From Candidatus Binatia bacterium (GTDB taxonomy: Bacteria > Desulfobacterota > Binatia > UBA9968 > JAJDTQ01), in the NCBI GenBank assembly GCA_022823055.1, contig JAJDXX010000057.1:1-33682 (forward strand): 33,682 bases of DNA. Direction: 5' to 3'. The translations under genes and the position numbers were made by a program. Numbering within the stretch: position 1 is the stretch's first letter; each line of letters opens with the position of its first letter. Under the pieces are notes generated by a model. That model was not told the origin of the DNA, did not search any database, and saw only the letters and a list, made by a program, of their open reading frames with translations. Below, piece after piece: positions 1 through 10,854 of this stretch.

Positions 1-38
1 CTTGTCTCCCATCCGTGCATCCGTGCTCCACTCCGTTC

Positions 39-57
39 CTGTTGGTCTTCCCAACAG
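39..57. other. Short perfect hairpin in the left-hand gene-free region
   Basis: Seven-base arms CTGTTGG and CCAACAG enclose a five-base loop. There is no T-run after it, so it is a weak candidate for the terminator of a gene lying to the left of the window. An 8-base direct repeat (ATCCGTGC twice, 11-26) sits just before it. No convincing coding region is seen in 1-455. Confidence 0.3.
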
Positions 58-136
58 CCTGATCCGGAGCACTCCTGCCAGCAATCAATGTGTGCAGTTT
101 TCGGTTGCCACAAATGGGAGATTTACAGTTGCCCGC

Positions 137-236
137 TACAATTCCCGCGAAAGCGGGAATCCAGGGGTGGAGAGGGGCCAAACGGGCATATTCCCCGCCA
201 CACCCCGCCTGGATTCCCGCTTCCGCGGGAATGACG
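137..236. repeat. Palindromic repeat, copy 1 (about 100 bp)
   Basis: The two ends are near-perfect inverted copies of each other (about 138-165 and 208-236). Each contains an ATTCCC-N8-GGGAAT core (141-160 and 213-232). The roughly 40-base middle is almost identical to the middle of the copy at 10933-11033. To its right lie a TTGACACA-containing box (263-282) and a half copy of the palindrome (288-319), both also found around copy 2. The ATTCCC-N8-GGGAAT core has the same form as the dRS3 repeats known from Neisseria. Whether the families are related is inference. It carries no gene and is probably a non-autonomous mobile or REP-like element. Confidence 0.85.
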
Positions 237-287
237 GTATGGGATGTCGGTGTCATATCCAATCCGAGTCGTGTTTGACACAGCTTG

Positions 288-319
288 GGAAGCGGTAATC
301 CAGGGGCGGAGAGGGGACC
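288..319. repeat. Partial (half) copy of the palindromic repeat
   Basis: This stretch matches the left half of the full repeat (GAAGCGG, then TAATCCAGGGG, then GGAGAGGGG) with a few changes and then stops. It follows the box TCCGAGTCGTGTTTGACACA at 263-282. That box recurs in reverse at 10886-10906 with one extra base. The pairing of box and half repeat at both loci shows that the repeated unit is larger than the palindrome alone. Confidence 0.6.
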
Positions 320-455
320 TTTGTTTGACTTTCCACCAAGCCTCTGTTAGCTCCTAACCATCCTGGCAGCACGTGCTTGAATCCTCCTGCCATCGAACAC
401 CGACTCCCCTCAGGACAATGATGATTGCGGCTTGCGCGCCCGTTTGGTGGTGCAT

Positions 456-1709
456 ATGAACCTCACGCGTATCAAGGGCTTCGCCGACGTTCTGCCCGGA
501 GACGTGGAAGCGTGGCAGCGGATCGAAAGGGCGGCAGAACGGGTATTTGCGAGCTACAACTTCAAGGAGATTCGCATACCCGTGCTGGAGAAGTCGGAGC
601 TCTTTTCCCGTTCCCTGGGCGAGTCCACGGACGTCATCGAGAAGGAGATGTACACCTTCGCCGACCGGGACTCCAAGGCGACGCTGCTGAGCCTGCGGCC
701 GGAGGGCACCGCCGGCGTCGTGCGGGCGTACGGTGAAGGAAAGCTCCACCAAGTGGAGCCCGTGCGCAAGCTCTACTACCTCGGCCCCATGTTCCGCCGG
801 GAGCGGCCTCAGAAGGGCCGGCTGCGGCAGTTCCACCAGATCGGCGCCGAGGTGTTCGGCCGCACCGATCCCTACGTCGACGCCGAGTTGCTGCTGTTGC
901 TGCGGGACCTGTGGGAGGATCTCGAAGTGACCGATACGGTCCTGGAGGTGAATTCCATCGGCTGCGCCGAGTGCCGTCCGGGCTACCGCGCGGCGCTGGT
1001 GGCGTTCCTGGAGGAGCGCCGGGCCGAGCTGTGCGCCGATTGCGACCGCCGGCTGGAGAACAATCCCCTGCGGGTGCTGGACTGCAAGCGGCCGTCCTGC
1101 GGCGGCATCGTGAGCGCGGCGCCGTCGATCCTTTCCCACCTTTGTGACGATTGCCGGAGTCACTTCGACACGGTGCTGGAACTGCTCCGGGACCTCCGGC
1201 CGGAGCCGGTGGTGAACCCGCGCCTGGTGCGCGGCCTGGACTACTATTGCCGGACTACCTTCGAATGGAAGGCCGGCGCGGGCCTGGGGAGCCAGAACAC
1301 CGTGGCCGCGGGCGGCCGCTACGACGGGCTGGTGCAGTCCCTGGGGGGGCCGCCGGTGGCGGGCGTGGGCTTCGCCCTGGGGGTGGAGCGCCTGGCGCTG
1401 CTCCTGTCGGAAGGGGACACGAACGAAAGCGGCGCGCCGCTGCTCTATCTCGCCTGGATGGGCGAGGCGGCCCAGCGCTGGACGTTCGCCCTGGCACACC
1501 GGCTGCGCCGGCGCGGGCGCCGGGTGGACCTGGAGGGCGAGGCCCGGAGCCTCAAGAGCCAGATGCGGCGTGCCGACAAGCAAGGGGCGAGCGTGGTGCT
1601 CATCGTCGGCCCAGACGAAATGGAGAGAGGCAGGGCGCTGGTGCGCCACATGGCGACCAAGGAACAGACCGAGGTGGATTTCGCGGACGTTGAGGAAAGT
1701 CTCGGGTGA
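456..1709 (+). CDS. hisS: Histidine--tRNA ligase
   Basis: Class II aminoacyl-tRNA synthetase that charges tRNA-His in the cytoplasm. The 417-residue product has the normal length. Visible family marks are the motif 2 region ([20 protein letters not shown]), the histidine-specific motifs LVRGLDYY and AAGGRYDGL, motif 3 ([11 protein letters not shown]), and a C-terminal anticodon-binding domain from about residue 330. The frame is open upstream to a TTG at 432, but the ATG at 456 ([14 protein letters not shown]) fits the usual start of the family. No good Shine-Dalgarno sequence is seen. The stop codon lies 4 bases before the GTG proposed for aspS, a common hisS-aspS pairing that implies co-transcription. 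A weak promoter may lie near 325-353 (TTGACT, then a poor -10), but I would not rely on it. Confidence 0.96.
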   Translation: MNLTRIKGFADVLPGDVEAWQRIERAAERVFASYNFKEIRIPVLEKSELFSRSLGESTDVIEKEMYTFADRDSKATLLSLRPEGTAGVVRAYGEGKLHQVEPVRKLYYLGPMFRRERPQKGRLRQFHQIGAEVFGRTDPYVDAELLLLLRDLWEDLEVTDTVLEVNSIGCAECRPGYRAALVAFLEERRAELCADCDRRLENNPLRVLDCKRPSCGGIVSAAPSILSHLCDDCRSHFDTVLELLRDLRPEPVVNPRLVRGLDYYCRTTFEWKAGAGLGSQNTVAAGGRYDGLVQSLGGPPVAGVGFALGVERLALLLSEGDTNESGAPLLYLAWMGEAAQRWTFALAHRLRRRGRRVDLEGEARSLKSQMRRADKQGASVVLIVGPDEMERGRALVRHMATKEQTEVDFADVEESLG

Positions 1710-1713
1710 ACAC

Positions 1714-3510
1714 GTGAACAAGCGGAACGTGGACTTGATGGGCGACTGGCAGCGAAGTTGCCGCTGTGGCGAGCCGGGCGAGGGTGACGTGGGCGGGGAA
1801 CTGACCCTGATGGGCTGGACCCAGTCCGTGCGGGACCACGGCGGTCTTCTCTTCATCGACCTGCGGGACCGCTCCGGCATGGTCCAGGTCGTGCTGAACC
1901 CCGAGGTGACGCCCGAGGCCCACGACAAGGCCAAGCGGGTACGCTCCGAGGACGTGCTGGCGGTGCGCGGAACCCTGGTGCACCGGTCCGACGAGACCGT
2001 GAACCCCAACATCCCCACCGGCGCGGTGGAACTGATGGCGCGGGAGTTGCGGGTGCTCAACCCTTCGCGGGTGCCGCCGTTTCCCGTCGACGACGAGGTC
2101 GAGCCCACCGAGACCAGTCGTTTCCGCTACCGCTATCTCGACCTGCGGCGACCGCGCGGCCTGCGCCCCCTGGAGATCCGCCACCGCATGCTGTCCACCA
2201 TCCGCAACCATCTGAACGACCTGTCGTTCATGGAAGTGGAGACCCCCGTGCTCACCAAGAGCACGCCCGAAGGCGCGCGTGACTATCTCGTTCCCAGCCG
2301 CATGCACCCGGGCAAGTTCTACGCGCTGCCCCAGTCGCCCCAGCTCTTCAAGCAGATCCTCATGGTGGGCGGGGTGGACCGCTACTTCCAGATCGTGCGC
2401 TGCTTCCGTGACGAGGACCTGCGCATGGACCGGCAGCCCGAGTTCACTCAGCTCGACATCGAGATGTCCTTCGTGCAGCCCGAGGACATCTTCGCCATGG
2501 TCGAGGGGATGATGCAGCGGGTGTTCCGGGAGGTCCGGGGTGTGGAGCTGGAGACGCCGTTTTGCCGCCTGAGCTGGGAGGAGGCCATGGGACGGTACGG
2601 CACGGACAAGCCGGACCTGCGCTTCGGCCTGGAGCTGGTGGAGCTTTCGGACACGTTCCGTGACTCCAAGGTCGCCATCTTCACGCGGGCGCTGGCCGCC
2701 GGCGGCATCGTCAAGGGCCTGCGGGCGCCCGGCGCCGGTGACCTGTCGCGCAAGGAACTGGACGACCTCACCGAACTGGTGGGCCGTTACGGCGCCAAGG
2801 GGCTCGCCTGGATCAAGGTCACCGACAGCGACTGGCAGTCGCCGCTGACGAAGTTCCTGAGCGAGGCCGAGAAGGATGCGCTCCGGGACCTCACCGGAGT
2901 GCAGTCCGGCGACGTGATCTTCATGCTCGCCGACGACTTCGACATCGTCAACGAGGGTCTCGCCAACCTGCGGCTGGAGATGGGCCGGCGGCTCGGACTC
3001 GTGCAGGAAGGCGTCCAGGCGTTTACCTGGGTCCTCGACTTTCCGCTGGTGGAATGGAGGAAGGCCGAAGGCCGTTTCACCGCCGTGCACCACCCCTTCA
3101 CCGCGCCGCGAGAGGAAGACCTGCCGCTCCTGGAATCCGACCCCGCCCGGGTGAAGTCCCGCGCCTACGACTTGGTGCTCAACGGCATGGAGCTGGGCGG
3201 CGGCAGCATCCGGATACATTCCCCCGAGCTGCAGCGGCAAGTGTTGTCGCTGCTCGACGTCAACCCCGACACGGTGGACGACCAGTTCGGCTTCCTCCTG
3301 GAAGCCCTGGACCTCGGCGCCCCGCCCCACGGCGGCATCGCCTTCGGCGTCGACCGCCTGGCCATGTTGTTGAGCGACTCGCCGGCCATCCGCGACGTCA
3401 TCGCGTTTCCGAAGAGCCAGCGCGCGGTTTGCATGCTGACGGAGGCGCCCACGGCGGTGGATGTGAGGCAGCTTGCGGAGCTGCAGATCAGGACGTTGGC
3501 GGGGGATTAG
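1714..3510 (+). CDS. aspS: Aspartate--tRNA ligase (bacterial type)
   Basis: Charges tRNA-Asp. The 598-residue product is the bacterial type. It has an N-terminal OB anticodon-binding domain, the class II core with motif 2 ([20 protein letters not shown]), a GAD insertion domain at roughly residues 290-420, and motif 3 ([14 protein letters not shown]). The GTG at 1714 gives an N-terminus reaching into GDWQRS, which resembles deltaproteobacterial relatives. The ATG at 1738 is the alternative start. The catalytic N-terminal region reads DHGG with His42, the residue associated with non-discriminating AspRS, which also charges tRNA-Asn. The second residue linked to that property, usually Gly, appears to be Glu here, so specificity is open. 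Gene follows hisS by 4 bases. Confidence 0.95.
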   Translation: MNKRNVDLMGDWQRSCRCGEPGEGDVGGELTLMGWTQSVRDHGGLLFIDLRDRSGMVQVVLNPEVTPEAHDKAKRVRSEDVLAVRGTLVHRSDETVNPNIPTGAVELMARELRVLNPSRVPPFPVDDEVEPTETSRFRYRYLDLRRPRGLRPLEIRHRMLSTIRNHLNDLSFMEVETPVLTKSTPEGARDYLVPSRMHPGKFYALPQSPQLFKQILMVGGVDRYFQIVRCFRDEDLRMDRQPEFTQLDIEMSFVQPEDIFAMVEGMMQRVFREVRGVELETPFCRLSWEEAMGRYGTDKPDLRFGLELVELSDTFRDSKVAIFTRALAAGGIVKGLRAPGAGDLSRKELDDLTELVGRYGAKGLAWIKVTDSDWQSPLTKFLSEAEKDALRDLTGVQSGDVIFMLADDFDIVNEGLANLRLEMGRRLGLVQEGVQAFTWVLDFPLVEWRKAEGRFTAVHHPFTAPREEDLPLLESDPARVKSRAYDLVLNGMELGGGSIRIHSPELQRQVLSLLDVNPDTVDDQFGFLLEALDLGAPPHGGIAFGVDRLAMLLSDSPAIRDVIAFPKSQRAVCMLTEAPTAVDVRQLAELQIRTLAGD

Positions 3511-3682
3511 CCACAAGGCCGGATCTCCCGCCGTGCCTAACGCTGGCTTGCGGAAGTCTTCCGCGCCCTCAGTACAGAGAAAGGTGATGTCAGGCTGGGC
3601 GGACCATATCGAGCCCATCAAGGACACCCGACGGTCCTAATTCATCCGTCTGTGCCGAAATGTCAAGAGGCCGAAGAGAGCC
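3511..3682. other. Convergent intergenic region between aspS and def
   Basis: This 172-base gap separates two genes that point at each other. Two small hairpins are visible: GCGGA-AGTCT-TCCGC near 3550-3564, and GAGGC-N8-GCCTC at 3667-3684, the latter touching the end of def. Neither has a proper T-run, so both are weak terminator candidates. No coding potential is seen. Confidence 0.35.
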
Positions 3683-4216
3683 TCATCTTTCCGTCCAGTA
3701 GCGCGCCAACTCGGTGAGGTAAGTCAGCGTCGCAAGATCGGGCATTCGGTCCATGTACACGCGGCCGCGCAGATGGTCCACTTCGTGCTGGATGACACGC
3801 GCGTGGAAATCCTCGGCAACGAAGTCCAGCGGTTTGCCGTCGCGGTCCAACGCCGTGACCCTCAGTCGTTTGTAGCGGGGGACGCGGCCCCGAATCTCGG
3901 GGATGCTCAGGCATCCCTCCCAGTCTTCCTCGATTTCGTCGTCCAGCGGGACGATTTCGGGATTGATGAGAACGGAAAGGGGCACGGCCTCCTTGCCGGG
4001 GTAACGAGCGTTGTCGGCTACTTCCAGCACCGCCACCTGTATGGATTCGTGAACCTGCACCGCGGCCAAGCCCACCCCCTGGTACTCGTGCATGGTGACC
4101 ACCATGTCGTCGATGAAGCGCTGGAAATCCGGTTGGTCAACCGCTTCGGCAGGAACTTCGCCGGCAGGTGTGCGCAGCACTGGATTGCCCAAGCGGGCGA
4201 CCTTGAGGATGGCCAT
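3683..4216 (-). CDS. def: Peptide deformylase
   Basis: Removes the formyl group from the initiator methionine of new proteins, using a metal ion. All three family motifs are present in the 177-residue product: motif 1 GVGLAAVQ (47-54), motif 2 EGCLS with metal ligand Cys102, and motif 3 QHEVDH with ligands His144 and His148 and catalytic Glu145. Motif 1 carries Val where Pro or Asn is common. The frame is open 12 codons further upstream, but the ATG at 4216 gives the standard start (MAILKVARLGNPVLR). It is divergent from the suf regulator, with about 260 bases of shared control region. It stands alone rather than beside fmt, its frequent partner. Confidence 0.95.
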   Translation of the reverse strand: MAILKVARLGNPVLRTPAGEVPAEAVDQPDFQRFIDDMVVTMHEYQGVGLAAVQVHESIQVAVLEVADNARYPGKEAVPLSVLINPEIVPLDDEIEEDWEGCLSIPEIRGRVPRYKRLRVTALDRDGKPLDFVAEDFHARVIQHEVDHLRGRVYMDRMPDLATLTYLTELARYWTER

Positions 4217-4314
4217 CCGACGTTGGTAGCACAGCGGTTTCGGGGCCTTCAAGCCGCCGTTGGGTTCGGCCGGAAGTCAGTCCCAGCGGATCGGGCGTGG
4301 AGGCGGAGGCGTGT

Positions 4315-4344
4315 TTGACAACATAGACGCTTTAGGTCTATATT
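4315..4344 (+). promoter_or_regulatory. Sigma-70-type promoter of the rrf2-suf operon
   Basis: TTGACA at 4315-4320 is a perfect -35 box. TATATT at 4339-4344 is a 5/6 -10 box, and the spacer is 18 bases. Transcription should start near 4351, leaving a leader of about 75-130 bases depending on the start codon used. A palindrome occupies the spacer and enters the -10 box (see the next entry). Confidence 0.75.
4323..4341. promoter_or_regulatory. Inverted repeat, likely operator of the Rrf2/IscR-type regulator
   Basis: ATAGAC (4323-4328) and GTCTAT (4336-4341) form a perfect 6-7-6 inverted repeat lying between the -35 and -10 boxes and overlapping the -10. Rrf2 proteins bind palindromes and commonly repress their own operon. 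Position and the adjacent regulator gene make autorepression likely. This is inferred from placement, not from a match to a proven motif. Confidence 0.6.
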
Positions 4345-4477
4345 TTCTTTGATCAGACGGACAATGTGCCACGCAAGGGAGAACCTTTCGGAGTTGTGAA
4401 GCGTTCTCGCCAGGGGATCCAGCATGCACGCATCGACTGTGAATTCCGCCAGAACCACGGCCGACCGAAGCTCGCTG

Positions 4478-4912
4478 ATGAACATCGGCAGGAAGGTCGA
4501 CTACGCGGTACGCGCGCTTTCGTATCTGGCGGCCCAGCCGCACCTTTGGGTGGTGGGCAGCAAGGAGATCGCCGCGCGGCAGGACATTCCGACGCATTAC
4601 ATGTCGAAGATCATGAAGGATCTCGCGGCGGCGGGGTTGGTGCAGTCTCACGTGGGCCGCAAGGGCGGCTTCAGCTTGGCGCGTCCGGCGGAGTCCATCA
4701 GCGTCAAGGAAGTCTACGAGGCCGTCGAGAAGCCGCTGAGCCTGATGGAATGTCTGGATCATCACTGCTGTCCCTATGACACGGTGTGCACGCAGATTTC
4801 CGTGTGGGAACGGGCGCAGATGCTGCTGGTGGAGTACTTGGCAGGGGTCTCCATCGGGAGCCTTGCCGACCGCGAGGGGCTCAAGGGGCGCCTGAACGGG
4901 CTGCACAGTTGA
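4478..4912 (+). CDS. Rrf2-family iron-sulfur transcription regulator (IscR/SufR-like)
   Basis: Winged-helix regulator of 144 residues heading the suf operon. The N-terminus (MNIGRKVDYAVRALSYLA) is the usual Rrf2 start. The helix-turn-helix covers about residues 28-60, followed by the wing motif GRKGGF. Counting from this ATG, cysteines fall at 92, 97, 98 and 104. The 92/98/104 set is the same spacing that holds the [2Fe-2S] cluster in E. coli IscR, so cluster sensing is likely. An earlier in-frame ATG at 4424 has a better purine-rich sequence before it (AGGGG) and would add 18 residues without family support. I prefer 4478. It probably represses the suf genes when clusters are plentiful. Confidence 0.88.
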   Translation: MNIGRKVDYAVRALSYLAAQPHLWVVGSKEIAARQDIPTHYMSKIMKDLAAAGLVQSHVGRKGGFSLARPAESISVKEVYEAVEKPLSLMECLDHHCCPYDTVCTQISVWERAQMLLVEYLAGVSIGSLADREGLKGRLNGLHS

Positions 4913-4923
4913 ATTTTTGTAGG

Positions 4924-4954
4924 CCGAAGGGGACCCCTTCGGGTCCATCTTCGG
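4924..4954 (+). other. Strong two-part stem-loop before sufB
   Basis: CCGAAG (4924-4929) pairs with CTTCGG (4949-4954). GGACCC (4931-4936) pairs with GGGTCC (4941-4946) around a CTTC loop, with only a small internal bulge. No T-run follows, so it is not a typical terminator. It ends 4 bases before the first possible sufB start. It could set mRNA processing or stability between regulator and suf genes, or limit ribosome access to sufB. Confidence 0.6.
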
Positions 4955-4958
4955 ACGG

Positions 4959-6425
<1,467 letters not shown>

Positions 6426-6454
6426 AGCCGTCGCAGACCATTCGGATGTAGAGA

Positions 6455-7263
<809 letters not shown>

Positions 7264-7267
<4 letters not shown>

Positions 7268-8655
7268 CGGAGGCGTCCGCCGAGCAGCAGGGCTACCTCG
7301 AGGACTTCGAGAAGCTCGCGGCGCGGGCCTCGCGCAACGGCGGCGCCTGGGTCGGCGACCTGCGCCGCAGGGCCATGGACCGCTTCCGCTCCCTGGGGTT
7401 TCCCACGACGCGCGACGAGGAGTGGAAGTACACGAGCCTGGAGGGGCTGCGGCGGGCGCGTCTGCGTACCATCGACACGGTGACGGGCGGGGCGCGGAGG
7501 CACGATCCGTTCGATTCGGGCGACTGGGAGCGCTACGAGTTGATGTTCCCGTGGACCGGCGAAGGGAAAACCGGCCCGGGAGTGCGTGAGGGGCGTGGTC
7601 GAGGCAGCGACGCGGGGAACGCGAACGTGGCTGAGAAGGGGTCGAACCGGGTCGCCGCGGGTGCGCGCGATGGGGACGTCTTCATCGGCCGTCTGGCGGA
7701 CGCCGTGGAACTGCGTTTGCCCTGGGTGGAAGCGCACCTCGGGCGTCACGCCGACTATGATGGACACGCGCTCCGTGCGCTCAACACGGCCTTCGTGGAG
7801 GATGGCGCCGCGGTCCGGCTAGGGCGCGGAGTCGACCTCGACCGGCCCGTCCACATGGTCTTCCTCGCCGACGCCGGGCAGGAGTCCAACCGCATCGTGC
7901 ATCCGCGCACCCTGGTGGTGGTGGGCGCGGGCAGCCGGTTGACGCTGGTGGAGGCCTACGCGGGCTCTGGCGGCGCGGTCGGCTGCACCAACGCCGTCAC
8001 TGAGATCGTGCTGGAGGACGACGCCGAGCTGGACCACTACCGCCTGGTGCGCGAGGGCGGCGGGACGTTCCACCTGGGCTCGGTGCAGGTGCACCAGTCG
8101 CGCAACAGCCGCTACCGTTCGCATTCGGTGATCACGGGCGGTGCCATGACGCGCGTGGAACTGAACGCGCTGCTCGACGGCGAGGGCGCCGACTGCCTGC
8201 TCCAGGGACTCTACGTGGCCGGCGGCTCGCAGCACGTGGACAGCCGCACGGCCATCGAGCACGCCAAGCCCCACGGCACCAGCAGCGAGCTGTACAAGGG
8301 CGTGCTCAACGACCGTGCGCGGGCGGTGTTCAACGGCAAGATCGTGGTGCGCAAGGAAGCGCAGAAGACCGACGCGCGGCAGTCCAACCGGAACCTGATG
8401 CTGTCCAGGGACGCGGAGATCGACAGCAAGCCGCAGTTGGAGATCCTGGCTGACGACGTGCGTTGCGCCCACGGCACCACCATCGGCCAACTGGAAGAGG
8501 ACGAGATGTTCTACCTGCGCTCGCGCGGGCTCGACGCCGCGGTGGCCCGGAAGCTGCTGGTGCATGGCTTCGCCAGCGAGATTCTTGACGGCGTCGCCAT
8601 CGAGCCGTTGCGGGACGGTCTCACGAACCGGGTGTTGTCCGAGTTGCGGGCGTGA
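7264..8655 (+). CDS. sufD: Fe-S cluster assembly protein SufD
   Basis: Partner of SufB in the scaffold. The 463-residue product carries the DDVRCAHGTT motif, matching the Cys and His (358 and 360 in E. coli) that act at the SufB-SufD interface. The FYLRSRGLD helix and C-terminal SEILDGV follow. The start is the ATG in the ATGA overlap with sufC; the open frame upstream of it lies inside sufC. Between the N-terminal helical domain and the beta-helix there is a Gly/Arg/Asn-rich linker (about residues 98-135) that looks poorly conserved and is probably disordered. A small GACGGG/CCCGTC hairpin (8656-8675) separates it from sufS. Confidence 0.94.
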
Positions 8656-8717
8656 GACGGGAACGTAGGCCCGTCAACGGCCAGCGCGATCGAACGGGGT
8701 CTTCTTCAGGATAGAGC

Positions 8718-9983
8718 ATGAGACAGGTCAAGACAGCGGAGTGTAACGGGCCGGCCGAGGCCTTCGACGTGGCGCGGGTGCGCGAGGATTTTCCGATTCT
8801 CGGCGAGAGCGTCCACGGCAAGCCCCTGGTGTACCTCGACAACGCGGCCACGGCGCAGAAGCCGCGCTCCGTCATCGAGCGTGTGGCGGGCTACTACGAG
8901 ACCGAGAACTCCAACATCCATCGGGGCGTGCACCGCCTGAGCGAGCTGGCCACCCGGGCCTACGAGGACGCTCGCGGCGCGGTGCGGCGGTTCCTCAACG
9001 CGGCGCAGGACCGGGAGATCGTGTTCGTGCGCGGCGCCACCGAGGCCATCAACCTCGTGGCCCGGTGCTACGGCGGTGTCAACCTCGAGGCCGGGGACGA
9101 GGTGGTGATCTCCGCCATGGAGCATCACTCCAACATCGTGCCGTGGCAGCTCATCTGCCAGGAGAAGGGCGCGGTGCTCCGGGTCATTCCGGTGGACGAC
9201 CGCGGCGACGTCGTCATGGAGGCCTATCACCGGCTGCTGGGACCGCGCACCCGCATCGTGGCGTTGCCGCACGTGTCCAACGCCCTGGGCACGGTGAACC
9301 CCATCAAGGAGATGATCGCGGACGCGCACCGGGCAGGCATCCCGGTGCTCATCGACGGCGCCCAGGGGGCGCCCCACGCCGCCGTGGACGTGCAGGACCT
9401 GGACTGCGACTTCTACGCCTTCTCCAGCCACAAGCTCTACGGCCCTACCGGCGTCGGCGTGCTCTACGGAAAGGCCGGACTGCTGGAGGCCATGCCGCCC
9501 TACCAAGGGGGCGGTGACATGATCCTGACGGTGAGCTTCGAGGCCACCGAGTACAACGCGCTGCCGTACAAGTTCGAGGCCGGCACGCCCAACATCGCCG
9601 GGGTCATCGGCCTGGGCGCGGCCGTCGAGTACCTTACCGGCCTGGGCATCGAGGCGGTGGCGGCCCACGAGGACCGGGTGCTCGCCTATGCGGTGGAACG
9701 GCTCACGTGCGTTCCCGGCCTGCGGCTCATCGGCACCCCCGCTCGCCGGGCGTCGCTGGTGTCGTTTATCTTCGGCGACGTGCACGCCCATGACATCGGC
9801 ACCATCCTGGACCAGGAGGGCATCGCCGTGCGCACCGGACACCACTGCGCCATGCCCGTGATGGACCGGTTCGGCGTACCGGCCACCGTGCGCGCCTCGT
9901 TCGCATGCTACAACACCGAGGCCGAGGTGGACGTGCTGGCGGAGGGACTCGAAAGGGTAAGGAGGCTGTTCGACGGTGTCTGA
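8718..9983 (+). CDS. sufS: Cysteine desulfurase SufS
   Basis: PLP enzyme that takes sulfur from cysteine and passes it as persulfide to SufU for cluster assembly. The 421-residue product is a group II (SufS-type) desulfurase. The PLP-binding lysine is Lys239 in FSSHKLYGPTG, and the catalytic cysteine is Cys377 in RTGHHCAMP. The N-terminal AFDVARVREDFPIL and YLDNAAT motifs are typical. The ATG at 8718 follows an AGGATAG ribosome site by a few bases. The 62-base gap from sufD is the widest gap among the assembly genes. The stop codon overlaps the sufU start. Confidence 0.96.
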   Translation: MRQVKTAECNGPAEAFDVARVREDFPILGESVHGKPLVYLDNAATAQKPRSVIERVAGYYETENSNIHRGVHRLSELATRAYEDARGAVRRFLNAAQDREIVFVRGATEAINLVARCYGGVNLEAGDEVVISAMEHHSNIVPWQLICQEKGAVLRVIPVDDRGDVVMEAYHRLLGPRTRIVALPHVSNALGTVNPIKEMIADAHRAGIPVLIDGAQGAPHAAVDVQDLDCDFYAFSSHKLYGPTGVGVLYGKAGLLEAMPPYQGGGDMILTVSFEATEYNALPYKFEAGTPNIAGVIGLGAAVEYLTGLGIEAVAAHEDRVLAYAVERLTCVPGLRLIGTPARRASLVSFIFGDVHAHDIGTILDQEGIAVRTGHHCAMPVMDRFGVPATVRASFACYNTEAEVDVLAEGLERVRRLFDGV

Positions 9984-10425
9984 CCTGAGGGACCTCTACC
10001 AGGAGCTGATCCTGGACCATAACCGCAAGCCGCGGAACTTCGGGCCGCTGGCCGGCGCCAACCGCAGCGCCCGCGGCGTCAACCCGCTGTGCGGCGACAA
10101 GGTCGCGGTCCACCTGCACGTGGAGGACGACCGCGTGACGGGCGTGAGCTTCGAGGGCACGGGCTGCGCCATCTCCATCGCCTCCGCCTCGGTCATGACC
10201 GAGAGCCTGAAGGAGCAAAGCTGTGACCACGCCAGAGAGCTGTTCGAGCGGTTTCACCAGATGGTGGCCAACGACGACGGCGGCAACGACGGCGCCGGCA
10301 TGGGCAAGCTGGCGGCCTTCGCGGGCGTGCGCGACTATCCGGCGCGCGTGAAGTGCGCTACGTTGGCATGGCACACGTTGCGCGCGGCCCTGGACGGCGA
10401 GGACAAGGCCGTGAGCACCGAGTAG
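9976..10425 (+). CDS. sufU: SufU-type sulfur acceptor / scaffold protein
   Basis: Receives sulfur from SufS and passes it to SufBCD. The 149-residue IscU-fold product has Cys39 and Asp41 in NPLCGD, Cys64 in GTGCAIS and Cys127 in RVKCATLAW. This is the zinc-ligand set of SufU. The roughly 20-residue insertion between the second and third cysteines, which separates SufU from IscU, also appears present. The GTG start overlaps sufS by 8 bases. No sufE is found in the operon, as expected when SufU does the job. Confidence 0.94.
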   Translation: MSDLRDLYQELILDHNRKPRNFGPLAGANRSARGVNPLCGDKVAVHLHVEDDRVTGVSFEGTGCAISIASASVMTESLKEQSCDHARELFERFHQMVANDDGGNDGAGMGKLAAFAGVRDYPARVKCATLAWHTLRAALDGEDKAVSTE

Positions 10426-10455
10426 GGCGGCGGGAGCCGGACCGGGAGATATTCC

Positions 10456-10779
10456 GTGGAAAGCGTTGCGGAGCAGAAGGACATCGAACGGCGCGCCATC
10501 GAGGCGATACAGACTTGCTACGACCCCGAGGTGCCGGTGAACATCCACGAAATGGGCCTGATCTACGGCGTGGAGGTGGACCCCCTCGGTGAGGTGACCG
10601 TTACCATGACCCTCACCGCACCCAACTGCCCGGCGGCCCAGTCCCTTCCCGCGGAGGTGGAGGAGAAGGTCCGGTCGGTGGACGGCGTCACGGACGTGCA
10701 CGTGGACATCGTCTGGGAGCCGCCTTGGGACCCTAGCCGCATGTCGGACGCGGCCAAGCTGCAGCTCGGGATGCTGTAA
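10456..10779 (+). CDS. sufT: SufT-like DUF59/MIP18-family protein
   Basis: A 107-residue member of the MIP18 (DUF59) family. It has the N-terminal DPEVPVNIHEMGLIYGV motif, Cys58 in TAPNCPAAQ, and the C-terminal WDPSRMSDAAK tail. SufT proteins help mature or deliver Fe-S clusters to target proteins. The position at the end of a sufBCDSU run favours that role over the related PaaD of phenylacetate degradation. It starts at a GTG after an intergenic stretch that includes a GGGAGA purine run. No T-rich terminator is visible after it. Confidence 0.9.
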   Translation: MESVAEQKDIERRAIEAIQTCYDPEVPVNIHEMGLIYGVEVDPLGEVTVTMTLTAPNCPAAQSLPAEVEEKVRSVDGVTDVHVDIVWEPPWDPSRMSDAAKLQLGML

Positions 10780-10854
10780 CCTTTGTGCCCTGCGTTCCAG
10801 GAGGAGTGCCAGCAGGCCCCGTCAAGCTCTTGCGTCAAACTCGTGCGACGGGAA

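Noticed and set aside
2-298. Small open frames in the left-hand gene-free region
   Set aside because: They run through the palindromic repeat, and their peptides (for example GFPLPRE and WIPASAGMT) are simply translated repeat sequence.
1600-3627. A 675-codon open frame on the minus strand opposite aspS
   Set aside because: It is antisense to a clear aspS, is rich in His, Gln, Leu and Arg as GC-rich shadow frames are, and resembles no family.
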